The notes beneath the pieces were generated by a model. That model did no database searches. It saw only the letters and a program-made list of their open reading frames with translations, and was not told the DNA's origin. Below, one piece after another: positions 43,017 to 51,735 of a stretch of DNA of 64,000 bases. Where the stretch lies: assembly GCA_948474755.1 (NCBI GenBank), contig CAOLHI010000146.1, forward strand, positions 372,001 through 436,000, given 5' to 3'. The stretch comes from Ctenosaura bakeri (lineage: Eukaryota > Chordata > Lepidosauria > Squamata > Iguanidae). A program made the translations under genes and the position numbers. Numbering within the stretch: the first letter of the stretch is position 1; each line of letters opens with the position of its first letter.

Positions 43017-45125
43017 CTCATAGCAAGAAAATGCATTTTCACATGAGCATAAGCACTCTCTTCAGCTGCTCAGGACTGAGTCAGATTATGCTCAAATTAG
43101 AACTTCATGGGCAATGCATACACTCTTAGACAAAGACTAAAGAATGCTGTTTCAAAGGGATTACATCACAATAGTCCAGAGTAAAAATAAACTCACATGT
43201 ATACATTTATTATTTGCTGGCTGTATTGTCAAACAATGAGTGAAATGGCTCTCAGTACTTGAATGATACCTGGCATATTCTCAAACAGAAAGATCATATT
43301 TTCAGATTCGAGTAATTCAGTAAAGGAATTCCGAAAACTCTCACATATTCAAATAATGTGTAAAGTGATGGTATGAACCAGCTCTTCCAGCTGCTCCCAC
43401 ATTATCATCCCATAAGGTAGATGTTCATCACAAGAATTAAAGCATGTCTATGTGAATATTGATGGTTGTATACAGACCTCCTCCATGCAAAGAGGGTATT
43501 TTGGTTGGCTTATGATTCCTTTCTTATGTGGAAAAGATATATATGCATATACGGATGTACAGAGCATCTCATAAAGCACCAAAGGCATAGACAGTTGGAT
43601 ATGACAACTGGCTCAGCCTATGATTGCTTTGTACACACTTTGAGTGAATGAAGAGAGGCATCTAACACCCTAGTCTTGCATGTGTAGACATCATGCAGTG
43701 AATCATTTAAGTATGAACTGAGCCTAAGCGGAAGATGGTTAGTTTATGAAACAGAGTTTGTCTTACCACTGGAATGAATCATTAAACTGTCACATGCTTT
43801 TTCCCCAGTGATAACAGTATGTCTTGCATCTATAATCTCAGCTCATCCACCTAGGACAAATGCTTCATGAGATTAGATTATTTCTTGCTTTAGTTCTTGG
43901 GGGCAGAGGTTAAAATATCTAAACGCGTAAAGTTTCTGTTATTCTGGACTATTTTCAGTTGCCAGCACCAGCTGTAACATTTTATTCCTATCCTTCAGTA
44001 TTTTTCTCTTTACAGTGCATAAGTGAAATGACACTTTTATGCTAAAGCACTCTTATCTTTGAAAAAAAAAATCAGAGAGGTCCTACCTCAGCAAACCATG
44101 CCCCACTTTTTAAAAAAAGTTGAAGAACCCTGGTGAAGATCCAAGAAACCACAAACAGACTTTAAAAGAGAGTGTGGATGCAGAGGTGACAACAACCAGT
44201 GAAGCCCAAGAAGCTACATTGTGAAAACTCATGTTTTTTCAGGCCAGTCTGGAAGTGCCCTGTGTCAAACATTTCAAATATGTATTGCAAACTGAAATGT
44301 TACATATAATACACATAAATGATTGAATAATTATTTCATTGGGTTCAAATGCTACTTGTCAAGAAACAGTGGTAGCCAAGCATATGGCAAAGATGTCATC
44401 TCTATGTACTGTTTCCAAGGGGTTTGCCCTGAATCTATCTAGGGTACAGATTAATTGCTCTTAAATGGCATCAATAAGATAACCAAGCAACTAGTTCACT
44501 TGCTTCTGATTACTTCTCGAGTAAAGGATGCGTGGTGTCCTATCTGTCCACTGGTACTACTACATCCTACTGTTGGAAAAATACATACTTCTAATCAAGC
44601 CCAGCTTTGAAGTTCACCAGTCTGTAATTTATCTGTTTATGTTACAGCTATGTCTTTGCTTGGTGAATTGCTTCAGTGGATGCTTATACTAATGGCAAAA
44701 ACTCATCCTTGGCCTTGCAGAAAAATAGGGAAATGGCAGCCCATTTTGCAGACTGATGCAAAGAAGATGATGACAACCCCTTGCCACAGCATATGCAGAA
44801 GTCAAGTACACTGGCAGCTGAGGCTTTCTTCATCACTTGCACTGACATAATGATGCCTTCCACCTGAGGCTGCAGCCTATTTTAGGAGGCATAACACAGT
44901 TTTTTGTTATATACAGCTCTGCTCTGCAACAGATAGAAACAATCTGGGAAACGGCTGCCACTGCTGCTCCCCCCACCTCACTCTCAGAATCTGCCACCCC
45001 ATTCTGCATAAATAGTAGAATTTTGATTCTGGCTGGTATGGCTCAACACCTATTTCCAGCCTGTATAGTGAGTCCTAGGGACAGGAGATGTTGCTGTGCA
45101 GCAAGGAAGGGGCCTAAATACCCTA
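43017..45125. other. Unique DNA, no gene seen
   Basis: No recognised gene or clear repeat. Short frames only. Confidence 0.5.
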
Positions 45126-45200
45126 AAGGTACCTGATCCCATCTGATCTTGGAAGTTAAGCAGGATCAGCCCTGGTTAGTACTTGAGCAGGAGACCACGT
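45126..45200 (+). mobile_element. 5S-headed SINE, head only
   Basis: GGTACCTGATCCCATCTGAT, CTTGGAAGTTAAGCAGGATC, then AGCCCTGGTTAGTACTTGAG and CAGGAGACCAC. This closely follows the 5S rRNA promoter region. It is cut off before the body. Confidence 0.85.
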
Positions 45201-45599
45201 TACCTCACCCAACATCCCCACTTGGATGAGTGCTATTTTTCATTAATGAGATATATTTATGGCTGATAGCATAAATATGTTTGCAAAAGTGCTGACTGTA
45301 AGCACATAGCCGGGTCAGGATGTCCTCAGCATGGCCAGGTCATAAATTCAGAGAGGATTAGACGGGAAAGGCAAGTGCTGATAGCCTAGGAATGATTCTT
45401 TCAAAAAATTGAAAGGTACAAGAAGTCCTAGAAACAATAAAAGGCAAAACTGCCCAGGTGAAGCAGTCAAATACCCCTGTTGTGAGTATATCCTACTGAG
45501 ATCTTCCCCATTCACCTCACCTGGCCAAAACATTAAGAGACTGTCAAGACTCCCACCAATGTTTTGTCACCTAAAGCTAAGACAATCATCCCTTCCTGG

Positions 45600-46018
45600 G
45601 CCCTTTCCACACCTTACCTTTTTCCGGCGCCGGGGATGTGGAGATCATGCAAGTAGCCTCCGGCGAGAAGTTCTCATGTCCCTGCTGCTTCAGCTCTGCA
45701 CGAGCTACCTGCTCGCATGAGAGCCCCACCTCTTCCTTCTGCAGTGCAGCCTGGGAGTTTCCCAGGCTGCGCTGGGGCAGGAAGCGTGACGGGGCAGCTC
45801 TGGAGGCTCCGCACACCAGGTAAGTGTGCGCGGGGCCAAAAAGCATTGCACGATCGTGCACCATTTTCAGCTTCCAGCTGAAAATGAAAAGGTCTGTGAT
45901 CAGCGCCTGTTGGCCCGTGGAGCATCGCACAATTGTGAGTGCGTTGTGCAGATCGCTCCTCACAATCGCGTGACACTCCAGGCGCCCTTTTGCATGGCAA
46001 GTGCCATGCAGAAAGAGT
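45600..46018. mobile_element. Hairpin-rich transposon, copy 2 (419 bp)
   Basis: The left end GCCCTTTCCACACC matches the right end's reverse complement, ACTCTTTCTGCATG. A perfect 5-bp duplication CCTGG flanks it (45595-45599 and 46019-46023). The interior is GC- and CpG-rich and is built from hairpins: GCAGCCTGGGA/TCCCAGGCTGC (45746-45756, 45760-45770), CGCACAC/GTGTGCG (45810-45816, 45824-45830), the palindrome TGCACGATCGTGCA (45847-45860), CATTTTCAGCT/AGCTGAAAATG (45862-45872, 45876-45886), and TGCATGGCA/TGCCATGCA (45991-45999, 46002-46010). Overlapping open frames on both strands (up to 127 codons) are side effects of the GC-rich composition and have no domain. Confidence 0.75.
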
Positions 46019-46550
46019 CCTGGACTCCTTTGTCAGCTTACCACTTTGTTCACACACCCTCCTTCAGGGTAGGAAATAGGGTATTAAAACCCCAGTTTCA
46101 AGCCGTATAATTTGTAGTACATTGGTTGTCACACTTGCACATGGTCCACCAAACTCACGTTCCTCCGTACTACCCTCAGACTCTTTTTTTGAGCCATTCC
46201 ACTTTGATTTTCTGTTTCAGGACCAGTAAATGTCACCCCTTCCACCCCTAAATCTCTTTATCCAACTTTGCTCACTTATCTCTTCAATAGCCTTGTATAG
46301 TTTATTAGACTGCTTGATTTCTTCTGTCTGTCTATTAATTTCCATATAAAATACTCCATTTAACTCTTAAGTGGAGTTCTCTCTACAGCTAATACTGGTA
46401 TACACAGGGTGAAAAGATCCTGCCATTACCCTCCTCTCACAGGCCTCCTTTGAGCTACCAATTCCCCAAATCCTAAGGAGATGCTGGCACTGCTGGTGGA
46501 CCTCAAGGTCCCCCCCCCCGTTTTAGGGTAACAGCCAGCACAGAATCCAA
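46019..46550. other. Unique DNA, no gene seen
   Basis: Contains a C run at about 46510-46519. No other feature recognised. Confidence 0.5.
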
Positions 46551-46680
46551 GATGCTGTAGGCTATACTTCAGAGGAAGGAACTGGCAAAACCACCTCTGA
46601 GTATTCCTTGCTTAAGAAAACCTCGTGAAATTCATGGAGTCACCAAAAGTAGACAAGATAACTTGAAGGCACATACACAA
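46551..46680 (+). mobile_element. 5S-headed SINE, body and tail
   Basis: GATGCTGTAGGCTATACTTC matches the 5S rRNA 3' end, followed by GGAACTGGCAAAACCACCTC, AAGAAAACCTCGTGAAATTC, and AACTTGAAGGCACATACACA. Confidence 0.8.
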
Positions 46681-47339
46681 ACCCATGCTGCAAGGACCTT
46701 GCTGGACAGAGAATGCACTTAGAGCATTTTTCAATCTTTGCAGTAATGAACCAGAAAACAATTCCATACATGATAGCAAGCAACAAGCATGACTGGCTCA
46801 CCTCTGGTTCAAAGTAAATGCATAAGAGGTTTTGGGAGCATATTTCCCAAAGCTACTGCCCATCTAATGGCTTTGTACTTGCATGCTAAAATCAACTACG
46901 ATTGACTTTTTAACTGTATTGTGGCAAGCTGAACCATGAACCCCTGACACTAGTCTAAGTGGTATTCAAATTTAACAATGGTGTTTTTTTTGTTTTTTTA
47001 AGTGAAGGACAGGTGTGGGACAATGGCCTGGATTGGGACCATAGTAAACCATCAAAACACTCTACCACAGCCCATGCCAAAGAGAGTGAAGACAAGGCAG
47101 AAGGAATAGGAGGAGGTGGAAGATGAGGAGAGGGAGAAGATGGAGAAGAGAGAGAGAAGAGAAAATTAAAAAGAAAACATGCCCTTCCACTGGGGCCTCA
47201 GAAGCCTGCAGATGAAAAACAGAAAGGGGTAGACAGAGAGTGCAGTGGCTGCACAATAAAAGTAATTATTGCTGCAGCCACCTAATAATGGGTTTGAGGC
47301 CTCATAACAGAGCATAAAGCCAGTTTCTTAGATGGCTCC

Positions 47340-47735
47340 TTCCCCTGGCCATTCCCTACTTCTGCTGTGAACTGTAGACCTCAGTTTGAATTGAGGCTGC
47401 TTCTCTGTGTGTTCCTTTACCAGGCAAGTCAGCACAATAAACAACAGCGATTTGACCCTGTATTTGATGAAGTGTATCTTGTCAGCAAGCTGTGTATTGA
47501 ATGGCAGGAATCTGTCTTCCTCTCCTTGTCTTATGATGCTGTGTTGCATCATTCCTTTGTAATTCATTGTAAGGGCTTGGTCTGTGAAGTGAAACAAAAG
47601 TTATTTGAATTTTTTAAAAAAGAAACCCTGAACTGTACATTTGTTCTAATCAGTTGTTTGAATACAGTTCTGTCAAAACACTCATCTAGATTATATTCTA
47701 TTTTTCACTTTCATTCTAAACTATCTAATATATAA
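47340..47735. other. Candidate conserved element with frames open on both strands
   Basis: A plus-strand frame of 122 codons (47367-47735) and a minus-strand frame of 89 codons (47328-47597) overlap. A splice-acceptor-like TGTTCCTTTACCAG precedes GCAAGTCAGCACAATAAACA. The sequence is unique, balanced in composition and not a recognised repeat. Neither translation shows a known domain. It could be an exon or a conserved non-coding element, and the two strands cannot both be coding. Confidence 0.25.
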
Positions 47736-47808
47736 AAGTGAAAGCTTGTGAGTTTGGCTGTGTCAGGCAGGTGAAGACCTCATATGATTGGCTGCCTATG
47801 AAGATTCT

Positions 47809-47881
47809 CTGGAATCCTGGACTTGGCAGTTTAAGGAGGGGCCTTTAGAATTATCAGCCAGAGAGCTTTTGGGCCTGGCCC
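47809..47881. mobile_element. Palindromic MITE fragment
   Basis: TCTGGAATCCTGGACTTGGC, AGTTTAAGGAGGGGCCTTTA and GAATTATCAGCCAGAGAGCT match the centre of the element at 60129-60305. Confidence 0.6.
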
Positions 47882-48281
47882 ATTGCTATGGGGATGAGGC
47901 CTAGCAGCAAGAAGGAGAAGGACAGTGTATTCCCACAGAAACCGAATATATGTTAACATATGTTAATGTATGTTAACAACTCTGAATATAGATTGGATTG
48001 GGGGCTATGGGGAAAATTTACAGGTACTGGACAATGCAGTTTGGGGAATTAGAGATGCAGGAGCTCAAATCTGTATTTTTCAATTGCATCTAATTCCTAC
48101 GGTAAGGAAAGGTAATTCCTAAGGTATTTTTAACAAGTATTACCTTTGAGAAAATAAAATCATGGGCAACTCTGGGTAAACATGCTAGTTACTTATATTT
48201 CAGATATTGCCCAATATTGCTACCGTGTTTACTTCTACAGATTGTTTCTCTCTTTTACTTGTTTATAGCCCAAAACAATGA

Positions 48282-48289
48282 CTTTAAGA
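48282..48289. repeat. hAT target-site duplication, left copy
   Basis: CTTTAAGA is identical to 49885-49892. Confidence 0.9.
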
Positions 48290-48624
48290 CAGTGGTTCTC
48301 AACCTGGGGGTTGGGACCCTTTGGGGGTCGAACAACCATTTCACAGGGGTCGCCGCTCCTCAATCCTGCTCCCCCTTTTAAAAGAAGGTGGCCTCACAGC
48401 CAATGGGAGCATTGCTTCTGAGACCCCTCCACTGGGAGGAGGGGAGAGGAGGCATGCTGGGCATTTCCCCGTCTTTCCCTGCCTGGTGGGAAAGCACTGG
48501 AGGAGCCTGAGGTGGAGCCGGAGGTGCGGAGAGCGGGAGGAGGGAGCTGGAGCTAGAGCGTTAAGGTGGAGGTGAGGAGAGGAGACCCCGCGCTGGCGGG
48601 AGGGGAGAGGGGGTGTGCAGCTGG

Positions 48625-48965
48625 GCGCAGCCAGGCGCTGCTTGGACGCTCGCGCCTGCACCACACACACACACACACACACACGGAGGGCTTCCCCTTC
48701 AGTGTTCCCTTTCCCCTTCATGCCAGCTTGCAGAGTCAGAGTTGCTTGCCAGGGTGAGTGAGCAGCTGGATGCTGCTTGGACGCTCGCGCCCGCACCACA
48801 CACACACACGCACGCACACACACACAGAGGGCTTTCCATTCAGGGTTTATGGCGCTGCAGCAGGACGTCTGGGAGGTAAGACCCCGTCCCCTCACCCTCT
48901 TCGCCTCACGCTTATTCATGCCGGTGAACAGAGTTGCTTGCCGGGGCAAGTGAGAAGCTGGACTC
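48625..48965. repeat. Degenerate ~135-bp repeats with (AC)n inside the hAT element
   Basis: GCTGCTTGGACGCTCGCGCC followed by TGCACC and an (AC)n run (from about 48638) recurs as GCTGCTTGGACGCTCGCGCC, CGCACC and (AC)n from about 48771. GAGTTGCTTGCCAGGGTGAG near 48738 recurs as GAGTTGCTTGCCGGGGCAAG near 48931. The interior therefore grew by local duplication. Confidence 0.8.
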
Positions 48966-49316
48966 CGCTTGCTTCCCAAAGTGGCGGGGCTGCAGCAGCG
49001 GCGATCGCCCAGTCGCCCATTCATTCTGGGCACGCCGCTCCGTGGGAGTTGTCGGTGTGGCTGTCGCCTTTGGTCCGGCAGGCAAAGGGGGAAACTTTCC
49101 TGCGGCAGATCTGCCATCCAACGAGGGAGATCGGTCCATCCGAGACTGAGAACTCGATCGGGAAAGGAGCAGGGGGCGTCAGCCAAGGGCTTCGGTTTGT
49201 GTAGGAAGAGCCCCCGTGGCTCCTTGGTTGGGTTTTTGTTTTTTGTTTTTGGTTTTTTGACCCAAAAGCGCTGCTCTGATCCGTCCTGTGGACTTTGGCC
49301 ATTTTCCACATTCCAG

Positions 49317-49380
49317 TGTTATAGCGCTATGATTCCACTTTCACCATCCTATGGAATCCTGGGGTTTGCAGTTCAAACGT
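49317..49380. mobile_element. Palindromic MITE fragment inside the hAT element
   Basis: TGTTATAGCGCTATGATTCC then ACTTTCACCATCCTATGGAA and TCCTGGGGTTTGCAGTTC match the left arm of 60129-60305. Confidence 0.65.
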
Positions 49381-49884
49381 GTTGTGTTCTTCGCCCTGAC
49401 TGTCTTGCATCCCTTGCTTTTTGTATGTTCAGCATCCGCACTCCCTGGGAGGGAGGGAGGGAGGGAAACAAAACGTGTCTGCTTATGCCGTCACCATCTT
49501 TCCTCTCTCCCTGTCCTTTCCTCCCTGCGCCTCGTGTAAAATGTGGGCTGTTTCGGCATTGCCTTTGGGAGTGACTGGCTTTTTGAACTGTGGAAACCCA
49601 ACATGCAGAACTAGAACTACTGCCTTAATTCTGGCATTGATGGACACTTTCTGTGCTTAAAAAAAGGGGGGAGGGTTACCAGTTTTTAGGCATTAGAAGT
49701 CTATCCAGAGTAGTGATTTAGGGCAGTGTTTCCAATCTGTTTGATGTTGGAAATAACTAACTAACTAACTAAATAATAAATAAATAAATAATAAAATAAC
49801 AAAAATGATTTCATGGTTGGGGGTCACCACAACATGAGGAACTGTATTAAGGGGTCACGGCATTAGGAAGGTTGAGAACCACTG

Positions 49885-49892
49885 CTTTAAGA
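49885..49892. repeat. hAT target-site duplication, right copy
   Basis: CTTTAAGA, identical to 48282-48289. Confidence 0.9.
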
Positions 49893-50118
49893 CAACTTTG
49901 TCCTTTAGCTAAAATCATTTCTAAATTCTTTTCAAACTTGGTGGTGTAAATGTAAAAGGATTAGAGTTTGAAGTTGTACTGACCTTGTTTCCACATTTAA
50001 TAAGAATGTTTCCTACAACTCAAATCCTTATTGGCTGATTGATTATAGATTATTATTCTAGTTTGTTAATTAAACCAGAGTTCTTAGTTCTCTCCAAGCC
50101 AGGATTTTCAGGCTAAGT

Positions 50119-50600
50119 TGGGACACAACAGAAGTGTCACCTTCTACGCCCTTAAGAAGGACAGCTTTTTCTGAGAAAAAGGCAAATGTCCAGACATTTC
50201 TTGGTTCAAAGGCTAGAGGCCAGATTTATTAAGTACAAAAGTATAAAAATATAAAAGTCTGCTGCAGCAGGGTGCCGGAGGTTCAGGACAAAGGCCCGAG
50301 GCTTGGCAAGGCTTTTTTATCCAGGTAAACAACATACACACCCACTGCGGCATTTTTCCACCAATTACAGACCACCCGCCCCATATTAGGTAATGTCCAG
50401 AAACTTCCATCCATATAAGGAAATGTCCAGAGGGTCAGGTAATATGAGGTTTCCTCCAATCACAAACTACCTTCCAAATAAGGCAATGTCCAGGGAGAGA
50501 TGCTTCAGGTGAGGTAGAGTCATGAGACAGCAGACAGGAGGGGCTAGAACTCCTGTGTATGTGACTGCCTCCTAGCTTGTAATGAAGGTTGTCTTTCCTT
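50119..50600 (-). mobile_element. Solo-LTR-like sequence with three CArG boxes
   Basis: On the minus strand the order is upstream repeats, CCAAT-type box (GATTGGAGG), second CCAAT-type box (AATTGGTGG), TATA-like GGATAAAAAAGCC (around 50311-50322), then AATAAA (50225-50230) within ACTTAATAAATCTGG, then a T-rich end. This matches U3-R-U5 of a retroviral LTR with R of about 60-90 nt. U3 contains CCATATTAGG (50381-50390), CCATATAAGG (50411-50420) and CCAAATAAGG (50474-50483), each followed by an AATGTCCAG unit. All three fit the SRF site CC(A/T)6GG. No gag, pol or env sequence adjoins it, so it would be a solo LTR. Exact TG/CA ends and a target duplication were not found. Confidence 0.6.
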
Positions 50601-50821
50601 CACTCACCGAAGGAGAATAGAACATGTAGGGGATGTGTACATTCACAGCTTGTAAAAGTGTGGATGGCATTTGAATATAGCCATACAGAGAGGGCTTTGA
50701 TACCAATACAGCTATTGAATCCCCTCCAAAAAAATCCTGAAGTCACTGTATAAAAAGAAGATGTAGAATCACATTTTATTTATATGTTGCAAAAGAACAT
50801 TCACCTTGAATAAACAATAGA

Positions 50822-51735
50822 GGGCATGCTGATCAAATTTGCAGATGACACCAAATTGGGAGGGGTTGCTAATACGCCAGAGGACAGGATCAAAATTCAA
50901 AATGACCTGGATAGATTGGAGAGCTGGGCCAGGGCGAACAAAATGAAATTCAACAGAGAGAAATGTAAGGTCCTACACTTGGGCAGAAATAATGGAATCC
51001 ACAAATATAGGATGGGGGACACGTGGCTGGATAGCAGTACGTGTGAAAGGGATCTAGGAGTCTTCATAGACCACAAGCTGAACATGAATCAGCAGTGTGA
51101 TGCGGCAGCCAAGAAAGCCAATGCAATTCTCGGCTGCATCAATAGGAGTATGGTGTCTAGATCGAGGGAGTTACTGGTACCACTCTACTCTGCTTTGGTT
51201 AGACCCCATCTTGAATACTGTGTCCAGTTCTGGGCACCCCAATTCAAGAAGGATATTGACAAGCTGGAGCAAGTCCAGAGGAGGGCGACCAAAATGGTGA
51301 GAGGCCTGGAAGCCATGCCCTATGAGGATAGACTTAGAGAGCTGGGTATGCTTAGTCTGCAGAAGAGGAGGTTAAGAGGGGACATGATAGCCATGTTTAA
51401 ATATTTGAAGGGATGCCACGTAGAGGAAGGAGGGGACTTGTTTTCTGCTGCTCCAGAGACCAGGACAAGGAGCAATGGATTCAAGCTGCAGGAAAGGAGA
51501 TTCCACCTGAACCTCAGGAAGAACTTCCTGACAGTCAGGGCTGTCCGGCAGTGGAATATGCTGCCTTGGAGTGTAGTGGAGTCTCCTTCCTTGGAGGTTT
51601 TTAAGCAGAGGCTTGATGGCCATCTGTCGGGATTGATTTGAGGGTGTTCCTGCATGGCAGGGGGTTGGACTGGATGGCCTGTGTGGTCTCTTCCAACTCT
51701 GAATTTCTATGATTCTATGATTCTATGATTCTATG
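50822..51735 (+). mobile_element. CR1 LINE, 5'-truncated, young
   Basis: Begins inside the reverse transcriptase gene, keeps an uninterrupted reading frame to 51641, and ends in a short 3' UTR with GGTTGGACTGGATGGCCTGT and a perfect tail of ATTCTATG units (51707-51735). That octamer tail is diagnostic of CR1. 5' truncation is normal for CR1 copies, and target duplications are usually lacking, as here. Low decay suggests a recent insertion. Confidence 0.92.
50826..51641 (+). pseudogene. CR1 reverse transcriptase, C-terminal part
   Basis: 271 codons open from an internal Met. It starts at the catalytic box (LIKFADDTKL, FADD), then the family-typical QNDLDRLESWARANKMKFN, KCKVLHLGRN, DLGVFIDHKLNMNQQC, and the thumb/connection region RPHLEYCVQFWAPQFKKDID and LEQVQRRATKMVRGLE. 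It ends in ERRFHLNLRKNFLTVRAVRQWNMLP and EVFKQRLDGHLSGLI. The full protein of this family has an N-terminal endonuclease and most of the fingers and palm, all missing here, so the fragment cannot work although its frame is clean. It has no promoter of its own. Confidence 0.92.

Larger units (their letters stand above)
48290..49884 (-). mobile_element. SPIN/OposCharlie3-type non-autonomous hAT with foreign interior
   Basis: Both termini are CAGTGGTTCTCAACCT in their own direction. The 8-bp duplication CTTTAAGA flanks the element perfectly. The minus-strand left end (49884 inward) reads CAGTGGTTCTCAACCTTCCT, AATGCCGTGACCCCTTAATA and TTCCTCATGTTGTGGTGACC, the well-known start of SPIN-like hAT elements. 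The other end gives GACCCCCAAAGGGTC-type text. The ends total about 150 bp. The remaining ~1.4 kb is GC- and CpG-rich, has no hAT transposase motifs, contains (AC)n runs, a degenerate internal repeat, a splice-donor-like GGGAGGTAAGACC, and a scrap of another MITE at 49317-49380. It looks like a non-autonomous element that has picked up other genomic DNA. Confidence 0.88.

Noticed and set aside
45126..45200. Functional 5S rRNA gene
   Set aside because: Only the promoter-like middle of 5S is present, with changes, and the same head is attached to a SINE body elsewhere. It is a SINE relic.
48341..49309. 322-codon minus-strand open frame inside the hAT element
   Set aside because: Low-complexity, with VCVCVCV runs from the AC repeats and overlapping frames on the other strand. 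It lacks hAT transposase motifs, so it reflects GC-rich composition.
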